A stretch of 62,028 nt of DNA from Oscillospiraceae bacterium (GTDB taxonomy: Bacteria; Bacillota; Clostridia; Oscillospirales; Oscillospiraceae). A model generated the notes under the pieces. It was not told the DNA's origin, did not search any database, and saw only the letters and a program-made list of their open reading frames with translations. This document shows, piece after piece, positions 50,505 through 59,172 of the stretch. How positions within the stretch are numbered: position 1 is the stretch's first letter; each line of letters starts with the position of its first letter. The stretch covers positions 1 to 62,028 of the forward strand of contig JAAWSV010000011.1 in the NCBI GenBank assembly GCA_022801715.1. The letters run 5' to 3'. Position numbers and translations under genes: made by a program.

Positions 50505-51131
50505 ATGAAAAGGAATTTCCATCTGACTGCCCTGCTGCTATCTTTGGCCCTGTTCTGCGCCGCCTGCGGCGCGCGGATACCCGGCGGGGAGGAGAAGCCC
50601 GCCGGAGAGGACCAGACTGCACCCGTGATTGTGACCGCACCGGACCAGACTGGTTCTTTTGAGCCAGCGCCCTCCGTCCCCGACCCGGTCCAGCTTCCGG
50701 AGGAACCGGACGCTGTGGACGGCGGGGTAGACGAGCCGGAGAATCCTGTTCAGGCGGTGCAGCCCCTGCCGCTTCCGGAGTCCACGGAGGAGCTGGACGC
50801 GGAACCGCGGGCTTCGGAGGAGACCTCTGATTTGTCCGGGTGGTATCGGGACCTACAAGGCACGGATGTGATCTATAGTGAGCTGATCCTCAGCCGGCAG
50901 GAGGAGGGGAACGGGCTCTATGACGCCTCCATTGGGCTCTACCGTCTTACCACCCTGGAGGGCATCGCTCAGGTACAGGAGGACGGTACGCTGCTCTTTG
51001 TGGGCGGTCCGCCCAAGGTGCAGGCGGTCATCACCATCGACGGGGAGCAGGCAAAGGTGGAGTTCACCGTCTCGGAGTTCATGTACATCCAGCCGGGGGA
51101 TGTGTTTACTTTCCCAGACGGGAAGGCGTGA
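50505..51131 (+). CDS. Lipoprotein of unknown function, upstream of ECF sigma gene
   Basis: The start at 50505 follows AAAGGAG and begins a lipoprotein signal ending in CAACG. The upstream frame from 50415 is not needed. The 208-residue product has a Pro/Glu-rich linker (about residues 25-110) and a small beta-rich C-terminal domain (DLSGWYRDLQGTDVIYSELI, then VQAVITIDGEQAKVEF). It sits 13 nt before the sigma gene, so it may sense or respond to the same envelope stress. No family is recognised. Confidence 0.75.
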   Translation: MKRNFHLTALLLSLALFCAACGARIPGGEEKPAGEDQTAPVIVTAPDQTGSFEPAPSVPDPVQLPEEPDAVDGGVDEPENPVQAVQPLPLPESTEELDAEPRASEETSDLSGWYRDLQGTDVIYSELILSRQEEGNGLYDASIGLYRLTTLEGIAQVQEDGTLLFVGGPPKVQAVITIDGEQAKVEFTVSEFMYIQPGDVFTFPDGKA

Positions 51132-51144
51132 GGGAGGATGCCCA

Positions 51145-51621
51145 GTGGAACGGGAGGAATTTAACCGCTGTGCCGCCAAATATCAGGACACCGTCTACCG
51201 GGTGGCCCTGAACTGTTTTGGCAGCGCCGCCGACGCGGAGGACGCGGTGCAGGAGGTGTTTCTGCGCCTCTACACCGCGGACCCGGACTTCGAGAGCGAG
51301 GAGCACCGGCGGCGGTGGCTGATCCGGGTGGCGCTGAACTACTGCAAAAACGAGCTGCGCCGGTTTGGCCGGCGGCGGCAGGTGAGCATGGAGGACGTCG
51401 AGATTCCCTTTGAGCAGCCGGAGCAGGGGGAGCTGTTCTCTGTGGTCATGACATTGCCGGAGAAGTACCGGACGGCACTCTATCTCTTCTACTACGAGGA
51501 CTATACGGTCAAGGAGATTGCCGAGGCGCTGGAGATTAAGATCTCCGCCGCCACCACCCGGCTGTCCCGGGCCCGGGAGGCCCTGCGCCGTGAGCTGAAG
51601 GAGGTGGGGTACAATGGATGA
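51145..51621 (+). CDS. ECF-type RNA polymerase sigma factor (GTG start)
   Basis: GTG at 51145 follows GGGAGG by 7 nt and starts the homologous region. The 158-residue product has region 2 (FNRCAAKYQDTVYRVALNCF, DAEDAVQEVFLRLY, HRRRWLIRVALNYCKNELRR) and region 4 (LPEKYRTALYLFYYEDYTVK, EIAEALEIKISAATTRLSRA). It overlaps the next gene by 8 nt. It belongs to the same general group as the sigma factor at 46917-47408, so the window has two similar but oppositely oriented units. Confidence 0.93.
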   Translation: MEREEFNRCAAKYQDTVYRVALNCFGSAADAEDAVQEVFLRLYTADPDFESEEHRRRWLIRVALNYCKNELRRFGRRRQVSMEDVEIPFEQPEQGELFSVVMTLPEKYRTALYLFYYEDYTVKEIAEALEIKISAATTRLSRAREALRRELKEVGYNG

Positions 51622-52648
51622 CAGAAAGCTCTATTGCGACACCTTCTCTCAGGTTCGCTCCGCAAGGGGACCAATTCGATTGGAGGACATCAAAATGCGA
51701 AAAAATCACACGATTCTGCGAAAGATTCTGGTATTGGCAGCGGTGTTGGCCCTGTTCACGGCCTTGGCGGCCACGGCCTACGCGGTGGATCTCTTCGGCC
51801 TGCGCAGCCTCCTGCTGCCCCCCAGCACACCCAGCCAGCGCACCGGCTGGCCCCAGGTCAGCGACCCGGAGATCGGAGAGGACCCCTACCTCGTCCAAGG
51901 GAACGACGCCATCTCCCTTCAGGGCTTTGTGGGCACCCCCGAGGCCATGGCCACCGCTGAATGGCGGGCCTTCAATAACCGTTACGACCCAGACGGGGCG
52001 ATTTTAGCGGAGATCGGCAATGGCCCCACCGGCTTTGAGGGGGAGTACGACCACTACTTGGTCTACACCCAAGAGATGGCCGACGAATTAGAGCGGATCT
52101 TGGCCAAGTACCACCTGAAAAAGCACACCGACATGCGCATCCTGGACAGCTACCACGAGCTCTGCCAAGAGCTGGCCGGTGACGACATGGCCCAAGGCTT
52201 CCTGATGGGGATGCATGAGCCCTACACCCCCTACATCTACGAGGATGGCACCTTCCACTACGACGGCGACGTCAACCTGCCGGAGGCCAACGGCCGCGAT
52301 GACTACTACTCGGAGGTCACCTGCATGTACCAGTGCACCCGCTGCGTCAAGGGGACCTTCACGGACATCGGCCTCACCATCGGGGACATCGACGACTTCA
52401 AGCAGTGGACCTACCGCCCCCGGGGCGTCATCCAGGAGGACGGCACCTACCCCGAGGGCCCGGAGGTGATCTTAGCCTTAGGCCCCAAAGTGTCCTTGGT
52501 CATCGCGGACTTGGGGGACAGCTTCGTGACCTTCAACATCTTAGCGGGCACAGACTTCTACAACCTCAGCGACTGCGTCATCGGCGAAAACGCTTTGGAG
52601 ATTTTCGCCGACAGCATCGACTGGACCGTCATCGCCCGCATCCCTTAA
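51614..52648 (+). CDS. Putative membrane-anchored anti-sigma factor
   Basis: The 344-residue product overlaps the sigma gene. It has a short cytosolic N-terminus, one membrane segment (ILVLAAVLALFTALAATAYA, about residues 38-57) and a large external domain. The N-terminal part is short for a classical zinc anti-sigma domain and has only one cysteine. The external domain contains CMYQCTRCVKGTF, three close cysteines that may form a metal or disulfide site. Gene order and topology support an anti-sigma or sensor role. No homologous family is recognised by eye. Confidence 0.75.
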   Translation: MDDRKLYCDTFSQVRSARGPIRLEDIKMRKNHTILRKILVLAAVLALFTALAATAYAVDLFGLRSLLLPPSTPSQRTGWPQVSDPEIGEDPYLVQGNDAISLQGFVGTPEAMATAEWRAFNNRYDPDGAILAEIGNGPTGFEGEYDHYLVYTQEMADELERILAKYHLKKHTDMRILDSYHELCQELAGDDMAQGFLMGMHEPYTPYIYEDGTFHYDGDVNLPEANGRDDYYSEVTCMYQCTRCVKGTFTDIGLTIGDIDDFKQWTYRPRGVIQEDGTYPEGPEVILALGPKVSLVIADLGDSFVTFNILAGTDFYNLSDCVIGENALEIFADSIDWTVIARIP

Positions 52649-52656
52649 CACACAAA

Positions 52657-52690
52657 CGCCGCAGGCTTGGCCTGCGGCGCTGCTGTTTCC
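52657..52690 (+). terminator. Terminator after the anti-sigma gene
   Basis: CGCCGCAGGC (52657-52666) pairs with GCCTGCGGCG (52670-52679). The downstream tract is CTGCTGTTTCC, only weakly T-rich. Confidence 0.7.
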
Positions 52691-52718
52691 TCTGGCAATC
52701 TCCACAATGCCATGGTAT

Positions 52719-52800
52719 AATTAGGAATTAGGAGTTAGGAATTGTCCCGCCCCAGAGCTTCTCCGTTCTCAACAAAATTCCTAAGTCCTCATTTCTAATT
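52719..52800. repeat. MITE-like 82-nt element with imperfect inverted ends
   Basis: The left end AATTAGGAATTAGGAGTTAG (and following GAATT) and the right end AAATTCCTAAGTCCTCATTT (and CTAATT) are imperfect inverted copies around about 30 nt of unrelated DNA. Single arms occur at 48241-48263 and near 34799-34815. No ORF is inside. It may be a miniature element or an AT-rich intergenic repeat. Confidence 0.55.
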
Positions 52801-52809
52801 AAAAAGGGG

Positions 52810-54048
52810 GTGTTCCCAATCGCTCGCATCACCATCATCGTCCTTCTCTGGGGCACCTTTGACCTCGCTGGCCTCAGCTTCCTGATCAAGCGCCTCCGAC
52901 GCTTCCTCCGCTGGCACAGGGAGACACTCACACCCACCTATAAGCAGATGCTCCTCCTCCTGCCCGCACTGGCGCTGTCGATCCTGATCCTTGGTCAGGC
53001 TCTGGTCCGGACCGCAGGGGAAGTCCCAGCGGAATGGGCGGACCTCAAGACCATCACAGCGCCGGTGGAGTCCGTGCGGGAGTACGAGTCTCACCAAGTG
53101 TCCGGGCGCAGCATCCAGATCGTCAAGCGGTACTACATCTACTTGGAGGGCTACAGCGGCAGCCTGCATGTCCCCAACAACTTCCGCTTCGATCAGGACG
53201 CCTTTCTCGCTTGGGCTGGCCCGGAGGAAATCACCTTCCACTACGCCCGCACCGGCGGGAGGCTGGTGGCCTACCAGATCCAGCGTGGGGACGACGAGGT
53301 CTTTTTAGACTTTCAGTGGGCCAATGAACAGCTGACAGTGACCTTTCTCAGCCACCTTCTCACCATGCTGGCGGTACTGCTCTTCGCCTTGGGCGGCTCC
53401 TTCACCCTGCCGGAGTTCCTCCACACCAAGGACAGGGCGGTGCGGCATGAGCGGCGGGCCGCCTTGGCCTTTATCACCCTGCTGATCGTGCTGCTGATCG
53501 GCACTCGCATCGTCAGCAAACCCACTGTCACCGACACCCCCGCCGACACCGCCCCCCAGCTAAAAGAGATCGTCTCCTATAACCTCTCCGTCACCCTGCC
53601 CCGGGGCTGGCAGAAATACTCGGTGGACGGGGAAACCCAGTGGTATAAGGCCCAGAAGGGCGTCTCCACCTGCTTCCGTCTGGCGGAGTACATCGGCGGC
53701 TCCGCCGGGGAGGACTGGTACGACGACTTCCTCTCGGACTACCGGGACTGCCTGTTAGAGGACTTCGTAGAGAAGCCCAGGACCACTATCGGCCCCTTTT
53801 TGGAGGAGTACGTCTCCTCCGCCGGCCGCGTCCCCGGCACGGACTACCTGGTGGCCGAGGGCTGGGGCACGTCGGTGAACGACTACAAAAACCACTTCCT
53901 GCTGGTACTCCTGCCGGAGCGAGACTGCGCGGTGGTGATCCAGTCCTCCTCCGGCAGTCTGTCTTGGAAAAATCTGGAGGAGTATACGGACAAGTGGGTC
54001 TGGCCATTGCTGGGCGGGTTCACCGTGGGGGAGGGGACCCTTCCATAG
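52810..54048 (+). CDS. Membrane protein of unknown function
   Basis: The frame starts at GTG 52810, directly after AAAAAGGGG, which is too close for a normal site. A later start is possible, so the N-terminus is uncertain. The product of about 412 residues has hydrophobic segments near residues 5-25, 45-63, 172-190 and 212-232. Between them lies a soluble domain (PVESVREYESHQVSGRSIQI). The C-terminal 170 residues form a second soluble domain (LPRGWQKYSVDGETQWYKAQ). The pattern suggests two external or cytosolic sensor-like domains. I do not recognise the family. Confidence 0.7.
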   Translation: MFPIARITIIVLLWGTFDLAGLSFLIKRLRRFLRWHRETLTPTYKQMLLLLPALALSILILGQALVRTAGEVPAEWADLKTITAPVESVREYESHQVSGRSIQIVKRYYIYLEGYSGSLHVPNNFRFDQDAFLAWAGPEEITFHYARTGGRLVAYQIQRGDDEVFLDFQWANEQLTVTFLSHLLTMLAVLLFALGGSFTLPEFLHTKDRAVRHERRAALAFITLLIVLLIGTRIVSKPTVTDTPADTAPQLKEIVSYNLSVTLPRGWQKYSVDGETQWYKAQKGVSTCFRLAEYIGGSAGEDWYDDFLSDYRDCLLEDFVEKPRTTIGPFLEEYVSSAGRVPGTDYLVAEGWGTSVNDYKNHFLLVLLPERDCAVVIQSSSGSLSWKNLEEYTDKWVWPLLGGFTVGEGTLP

Positions 54049-54097
54049 AGCCACCGCTCCTCCTCCTCTGTTTTTCCGCTTCGCCGGAAAAAATCTA

Positions 54098-54126
54098 TTG
54101 CCTCCTGCCTGTTCCGTTGCTATAAT
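54098..54126 (+). promoter_or_regulatory. Promoter of the MFS transporter gene
   Basis: TTGCCT (54098-54103), a 17-nt spacer and TATAAT (54121-54126), 55 nt before the ATG. Confidence 0.75.
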
Positions 54127-54180
54127 GCTCTAAGTTCGCTGGCATCCTGTTGAACGCCGGCGCTTAGGAGGTTCTGCCCT

Positions 54181-55401
54181 ATGAATCAGGAAACCAAGCG
54201 CCTTACACTCCGCTACGCCCTGATCCACTGCTTCTTCTGGATGGGTTTTGCCACCATTATGGGCTTTGCCAGCGTCTTTCTCCTCTCCGCTGGGTTCACA
54301 AACACCGGTGTGGGCATCGTCATCGCCGCCTCCGGCACAGTCTCCGCCCTCCTGCAGCCGGTAGTGGCCGCAGTAGCGGACCGGGGTGGGCGCTGGGGCC
54401 TCCGGGGACTGACGGCCCTGATGGGCGGGGGAATCCTCCTGCTGGCCGCAGCCATCACGGCCCTCTCCCTTTCAGGCGGCGCACCCATGGTTATTGGCCT
54501 CCTCTACGGAAGCTGTCTGCTGCTGCTCCAGCTGGCTCTCCCGCTGGTGAACGCCATAGGGACGGAGGCGGTAAACCGGGGGCAGGCTCTGAACTGGGGC
54601 GCGGCCCGGGGAGTAGGCAGTGTGGCCTATGCCGCCGTCTCCTGCCTTCTGGGGATACTCACCCGGGCGGCGGGAACCATCACCGTCCCTCTGTTGATTC
54701 TCCTCAGCTTCGCTCTGCTGCTCCTATCCCTATCCCTCTTCCCTCTCCGCAGTCGGGAAATGGAGCTCTCCGGCGCCCGTCCGGCGGCCGTATCCCCCGC
54801 GGTGTTCTTCCGGCGCTATCCCCGGTTCGGCGTACTGCTGGTGGGAACCACCCTGCTCTACACCGGCCATATGATCTTGGGCAACTTCACCTTTCAGATC
54901 ATCCAGAGCAAGGGCGGCGGCAGCGTGGAGATGGGGATGTCCAACGCCATCGCCGCCTGCGCGGAGCTGCCCACCATGTTCCTTTTCGCCGCCATGGTCC
55001 GGCGCCGTCGCTGTGATTTCTGGCTGAAGCTCTCCGGCCTCTTCTTCACGCTGAAGGCTCTGCTCTCCTGGCTGACGCCTACGGTGGAGCTGTTCTATCT
55101 GGTGCAGCTGCTGCAAATGCTGGGCTGGGGGCTGATCTCCGTGGCGCTGGTGTACTACATCAACGCCCTGATGGACCGCTCCGACGCGGTGAAAGGTCAG
55201 GCCTACGCCACCATGACCTTCACCTTGGGCAGCGTGGCCGGTTCCCTGATGGGGGGCTGGCTGCTGGACTTGGTGGGGGCCGGCGTGGTGCTCTCCGCCG
55301 TCTCCGCCGTCACCTTGACGGGGGCGCTGATCCTCTGCGCCGGCGCGGAGCGGGTGGCGGAGCGCGTGCCCCGGCGACCGCCTACGCCGTCAGCCAGCTG
55401 A
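54181..55401 (+). CDS. MFS transporter (MFS_1-like/PPP-type)
   Basis: The 406-residue product has 12 membrane helices and the layout of the MFS_1-like group (FFWMGFATIMGFASVFLLSA, PVVAAVADRGGRWGLRGL between helices 2 and 3, NWGAARGVGSVAYAAVSC in helix 5). The middle loop holds REMELSGARPAAVSPAVFF. Related proteins include LacY-like and PPP-type permeases, but substrates vary widely. GGAGG lies before the ATG. The last 20 nt overlap the end of the convergent DUF3592-like gene. Confidence 0.92.
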   Translation: MNQETKRLTLRYALIHCFFWMGFATIMGFASVFLLSAGFTNTGVGIVIAASGTVSALLQPVVAAVADRGGRWGLRGLTALMGGGILLLAAAITALSLSGGAPMVIGLLYGSCLLLLQLALPLVNAIGTEAVNRGQALNWGAARGVGSVAYAAVSCLLGILTRAAGTITVPLLILLSFALLLLSLSLFPLRSREMELSGARPAAVSPAVFFRRYPRFGVLLVGTTLLYTGHMILGNFTFQIIQSKGGGSVEMGMSNAIAACAELPTMFLFAAMVRRRRCDFWLKLSGLFFTLKALLSWLTPTVELFYLVQLLQMLGWGLISVALVYYINALMDRSDAVKGQAYATMTFTLGSVAGSLMGGWLLDLVGAGVVLSAVSAVTLTGALILCAGAERVAERVPRRPPTPSAS

Positions 55402-55840
55402 TCACCCCATAGATGAGGAGCGCCGTAAATCCTCCGCCCACATAGAGCAGCATCCCGGTAACAATCCAGTCCATCTTTGTGAACTCGCCAGGGATGTAAA
55501 ACCGCTCCGGATGCCGGGGGTCGTACCGGAGGACCTCCGCCCCCTTCTCCGGCTCCGTCAGGGCCAGCATGGGGATCTTGCTCTGCCGGCGAATTCTCCG
55601 CCCCTCCGCCTCGTACTCATACACGGGGAACCAGCGGGTGTAGTAGATGTGACTCACCCCCCGCTCCACCGGTTTTTTCCACTTGCCGGGAACAAACGCC
55701 ACGATCTCCCCCTCGGTTTCAACCGTACACCGCATCCGCTTATGCAGGTACCTGCACAGCTTCCAAAGCCCCACGCAGAGCAGCGTGGGACCGACGATAA
55801 TGAAGGCCGCGTAAAACCACCCCATAAAAACCTTTTCCAA
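55382..55840 (-). CDS. DUF3592-like membrane protein (TTG start)
   Basis: The TTG at 55840 is preferred because GAGGAGGG lies 8-9 nt upstream; an ATG five codons in has only AAAAGG. The 152-residue product has one N-terminal and one C-terminal hydrophobic segment flanking a beta-rich domain (TVETEGEIVAFVPGKW, PVYEYEAEGRRIRRQSKI, VLRYDPRHPERFYIPGEF), as in DUF3592 proteins of unknown function. It follows purA behind a terminator and overlaps the MFS gene end by 20 nt on the other strand. Confidence 0.8.
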   Translation of the reverse strand: MEKVFMGWFYAAFIIVGPTLLCVGLWKLCRYLHKRMRCTVETEGEIVAFVPGKWKKPVERGVSHIYYTRWFPVYEYEAEGRRIRRQSKIPMLALTEPEKGAEVLRYDPRHPERFYIPGEFTKMDWIVTGMLLYVGGGFTALLIYGVISWLTA

Positions 55841-55860
55841 TGCGATATCCCTCCTCTAAA

Positions 55861-55890
55861 AGAGCCGCCCGCTTCTCAGCGGGCGGCTCT
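55861..55890 (-). terminator. Terminator after purA
   Basis: AGAGCCGCCCGCT (55861-55873) pairs perfectly with AGCGGGCGGCTCT (55878-55890). On the minus strand CTTTTAG follows, then the ribosome site of the next gene, so partial read-through is possible. Confidence 0.8.
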
Positions 55891-55904
55891 CTGTTTTTAT
55901 AGGA

Positions 55905-57176
55905 TCAATACATCTTCACATAGGCGTCCCGCTCCGGCCCCACAGATACATAACGGATGGAGCAGCCCACAGCCTTCTCCAAGTACGCCACGTAGTCCAA
56001 GGCCGCCTTCGGCAGGTCCTCTTTCTTCCGGCACTTGCTCAGATCACCGAAGCCCTCCAAGTACTCGATCACAGGCTTGGCCCGGTTCAGCCGCTCACCG
56101 GTGGGGAACTGGGTGGTCCGCTCGCCGTCAATCTCGTAGGCCGTCACCACGGGCACCTTGTCCAAGTAACCCAGCACGTCGATCTTGGTCAGAGCGATCT
56201 CGGTGGCACCCTGCACGGCCACACCGTACTTGCTGGCCACCACGTCGAAGGGGCCCACACGCCGGGGACGGCCTGTGGCGGCGCCATACTCACCGCCGGC
56301 CTCCCGCAGGTCCTCCGCCTCCTTGCCAAAATACTCACAGGTAAAGGGGCCCTCGCCCACGCAGCTGGAGTAGGCCTTCATGATGCCCACCACGCTGTCC
56401 AATCGCTTGGCGGGGATGCCGCTGCCGATGGGGGCGTAGGCGGCAATATTGGAGGAGCTGGAGGTGTAGGGGTAGATACCGTAGTCGATGTCCCGCAGAG
56501 CCCCCAGCTGGGCCTCAAAGAGGACGCTCTTGCCCGCGTCCGCCGCCTCTGTCAAAAAGGCGGTGGTGTCGCAGATATAGTCCTTCCACACAAGACCGAA
56601 CTCCCGGAGCCAGGCCATCATCTCCTTTGTCTCAATGGGTGTGTGGCCATAGCCCTTCTCTACGGTCAGGTTCTTCCACTCCACAATGCCGGCTACCCGC
56701 TCCTCCAAGTTGTCCAAATCCAGCAGGTCGCCCATGCGCAGTGTCTTTTTCATATACTTATCGGCGTACACCGGCGCGATGCCCCGGCGGGTGGAGCCAA
56801 ACTTCTTCCCCGCCAGACGGTCCTCCTCCAAGCAGTCCAAGAGCTTGTGGTAGGGCATGCAGATGGTGGCCCGGTCACTGATCTTCAGGTGCTCCGGCGT
56901 CACGGTGATACCACCCTCCCGGAGGCGCTGCACCTCACCGCACAGGTGCTCAAGGTCGATGACCATGCCCGGGCCCATCACGTTGACGGTCTCATCCCGG
57001 AGAATCCCGGAGGGCAGCAGGTTCAGGATGAACTTCCCCCTCTCGTTGACCACCGTGTGGCCGGCGTTGTTGCCCCCCTGATAGCGCACCACCACGTCGT
57101 ATTCGCGGCTGAGCAGGTCCACCATGCGGCCCTTACCCTCGTCGCCCCAGTTGATGCCTACGATAGCTGTTAACAT
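55905..57176 (-). CDS. purA: Adenylosuccinate synthase
   Basis: The start at 57176 follows GGAGGAG. The 423-residue product has the PurA P-loop-like GINWGDEGKG (commonly G-x-QWGDEGKGK), YQGGNNAGHTVV, a STRRGIAPVYADKY segment in place of the common TTGRGIGPAYEDK, and TGRPRRVGPFDVV near the C-terminus. It makes adenylosuccinate from IMP, aspartate and GTP, the first committed step to AMP. The catalytic Asp and His are present. The small changes in the P-loop and IMP-binding segments match a subgroup I recall from gut Clostridia, so normal activity is expected. Confidence 0.94.
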   Translation of the reverse strand: MLTAIVGINWGDEGKGRMVDLLSREYDVVVRYQGGNNAGHTVVNERGKFILNLLPSGILRDETVNVMGPGMVIDLEHLCGEVQRLREGGITVTPEHLKISDRATICMPYHKLLDCLEEDRLAGKKFGSTRRGIAPVYADKYMKKTLRMGDLLDLDNLEERVAGIVEWKNLTVEKGYGHTPIETKEMMAWLREFGLVWKDYICDTTAFLTEAADAGKSVLFEAQLGALRDIDYGIYPYTSSSSNIAAYAPIGSGIPAKRLDSVVGIMKAYSSCVGEGPFTCEYFGKEAEDLREAGGEYGAATGRPRRVGPFDVVASKYGVAVQGATEIALTKIDVLGYLDKVPVVTAYEIDGERTTQFPTGERLNRAKPVIEYLEGFGDLSKCRKKEDLPKAALDYVAYLEKAVGCSIRYVSVGPERDAYVKMY

Positions 57177-57237
57177 GATCGTCTCCTCCAAGTTTCACTT
57201 CCAATTGGGAATAATTGTGCACAGCACGGCGATTTGT

Positions 57238-57266
57238 ATTGTATCATGTCCAAAAGTTAAAAACAA
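57238..57266 (-). promoter_or_regulatory. Putative purA promoter
   Basis: On the minus strand TTGTTT (57266-57261), a 17-nt spacer and TACAAT (57243-57238), 62 nt before the ATG. No purine riboswitch or PurR box is evident. Confidence 0.5.
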
Positions 57267-57429
57267 TAGATAAAAACACATAGAATTTTTTAGCGTTCTT
57301 TGTAAAATATGCCGCATCCTACAACCTTTTCCCTTCTCTGTGTTTTAGCGGAAAAAGTTGTTTACTTTCCCCCCTGTTTGTGTTAAAGTTAATCTATTAT
57401 AACACTCTTTACTCTGGGAGGAAAATCCC

Positions 57430-58125
57430 ATGCGGATGCGGAAAAAGAAAAATCTTGTGCCCCGGATGGGGCGCTGCGAGGCCGTCCATGTGCAGGACGG
57501 CTTTTCCATGCGGGGACACTGGCGGGATCTGATGCCGGAGGCCCGTGAGGTGTGGATCGAGCTGGGCTGCGGCAAGGGCCGCTTCACCGCCGATACCGCC
57601 GCGGCGAACCCGGATGTGCTGCTCATCGCCATCGAGAAGGTGGCTGACGCCCAAGTGGTGGCCATGGAGCGGGCGGTGGCCGCCGGGCTGACCAATGTAT
57701 TCTTTGTAGTGGGGGACGCCGCCACCCTGCCAGAGCTCTTCGCCCCGGACGAGGCGGACCGGATCTTTGTCAACTTCTGCGACCCTTGGCCCTCCAAGCG
57801 CCACGCCAAGCGCCGCCTGACCCACCGGGGCTTCCTCCTGACCTACCGGAAGGTGCTCAAGGACGGAGGCCAGCTCCACTTTAAGACGGACAACGCCCCC
57901 CTCTTCGCCTTCTCCCTCTCGGAGTTCCCCGCTGCGGGCTTCGCCCTCAGCGAGGTGACCGACGACCTCCACCGGGAGGGTGTACAGGGCGTCATGACCG
58001 ACTACGAGGCCAAATTCCACGCCGAGGGCCTGCCCATCCACCGCTGTGTGGGCACCAAGGGTCCCTACACGCCGCCGGAGCCATCGGCCGAGGACATGGC
58101 GGAGCAGACTGAGACGTCGGAGTAA
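57430..58125 (+). CDS. trmB: tRNA (guanine-N7)-methyltransferase
   Basis: The 231-residue product follows GGGAGG. It has the SAM-binding IELGCGKGRFTADTA, the TrmB-specific VNFCDPWPSKRHAKRRLTHR, and GGQLHFKTDNAPLF followed by a C-terminal VMTDYEAKFHAEGLPIHRCV. It methylates G46 in the variable loop of tRNA. It is divergent from purA and lies 23 nt before an unrecognised gene with which it is probably co-transcribed. A short acidic tail follows the catalytic domain. Confidence 0.96.
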   Translation: MRMRKKKNLVPRMGRCEAVHVQDGFSMRGHWRDLMPEAREVWIELGCGKGRFTADTAAANPDVLLIAIEKVADAQVVAMERAVAAGLTNVFFVVGDAATLPELFAPDEADRIFVNFCDPWPSKRHAKRRLTHRGFLLTYRKVLKDGGQLHFKTDNAPLFAFSLSEFPAAGFALSEVTDDLHREGVQGVMTDYEAKFHAEGLPIHRCVGTKGPYTPPEPSAEDMAEQTETSE

Positions 58126-58148
58126 CGCCGTCCGCAGGAGGAAATACC

Positions 58149-59123
58149 ATGAAACCGCTCACCACACTGGAAAATGTCTTTACCCATCTCATGGACCAGC
58201 TCCGCGGCGGCACCGGCGAGGACTGGGACCAAAAGTGCCTCTATGCCCCGCCGGAGGTCTGCGCCAAAAGCCGCTGCGCCCTATCGGACCCCTGCCTGCT
58301 GCTGAAGGCCACCACTGTGGATGACGAGCTCGTGGAGCACCTTCCCCTGGAGGCAGAGGCGGCGGGGCTGTCGCTCTATTGTTACGGCCACACCCTCTTT
58401 GACGTGGCCGAGAGCGCCCTTCAACAGCAGCCGAAGCTGACCACGGAGGAGCTGCTGCGGGCGCTGAACTACTACAACATCCATGACAGCTTTCTCCCCT
58501 TCCAAGAGGAGAAGCGCCGCCCCAAACAGTGGAATATCGGCCTCTTCCCCAGCTTTTCCGCAGAGCGGCTGCGGCAGGAGACAGAGGAGCGATACCCCGA
58601 CTTCCTGTCCCGCGGCCGTCTGCTGTCCTGCCCTTGTGGCAGTGCGCTGATCGAGGGCGGGGACAGCGAGCTGATCTCCATGTGCAATCTGATCTCCTGC
58701 GCCTCAGAGTGGGCGCTGTTCGTCGGTGTAACCCTCCCCTCCCCCAGCCGGGAGGGACGCTGGTCTCACCATCTCTACCACGCCGGCTATCCCAGCGGCC
58801 CCCGCGCACACCCGGAGGACTCCAAGAAACAGAATCAGCACCGTCTGGCGGCCGACTTGGAGGGGTTTACCCGCGCCTTCCCCGGCACAGAGGCGGCGCT
58901 TTTGGAAAACTATCTGCGCAGCGACGCGCTGATCCGGGACGCCTATGACAGGTGGGTACAGTTCATGACCCGCCGCCACCGCCAGAAGAATTGGCAGCCT
59001 CCGGAATCTCCCCCGCCCAGCCATGTCCGGCCTACGGATCAGTACAGCTCCCATGACTGGCGGCAGGTGACAGATTTTTTGCAGTATTTGGGCTTTCCCT
59101 TGGGGGACGCGCTGAATATTTGA
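58149..59123 (+). CDS. Hypothetical protein, cysteine-containing
   Basis: The 324-residue soluble product follows CAGGAGG. It has two cysteine groups: CLYAPPEVCAKSRCALSDPC near residue 31 and SCPCGSAL, then CNLISCASEW near residues 160-185. Both could bind metal. Other conserved-looking parts are ALNYYNIHDSFLPFQEEKRR and the C-terminal DWRQVTDFLQYLGFPLGD. It has no signal peptide or membrane segment. It follows trmB closely and ends in a terminator whose stem includes the stop codon. I recognise no family and propose no function. Confidence 0.75.
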   Translation: MKPLTTLENVFTHLMDQLRGGTGEDWDQKCLYAPPEVCAKSRCALSDPCLLLKATTVDDELVEHLPLEAEAAGLSLYCYGHTLFDVAESALQQQPKLTTEELLRALNYYNIHDSFLPFQEEKRRPKQWNIGLFPSFSAERLRQETEERYPDFLSRGRLLSCPCGSALIEGGDSELISMCNLISCASEWALFVGVTLPSPSREGRWSHHLYHAGYPSGPRAHPEDSKKQNQHRLAADLEGFTRAFPGTEAALLENYLRSDALIRDAYDRWVQFMTRRHRQKNWQPPESPPPSHVRPTDQYSSHDWRQVTDFLQYLGFPLGDALNI

Positions 59124-59148
59124 GGAGCAGGGCAATCCCCTGCTCCTC
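59122..59148. terminator. Terminator between convergent genes
   Basis: GAGGAGCAGGG (59122-59132) pairs with CCCTGCTCCTC (59138-59148). The stem begins inside the TGA of the upstream gene. The T tract is short. Confidence 0.6.
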
Positions 59149-59172
59149 TTGACATATGACCGCAGGATGTTC

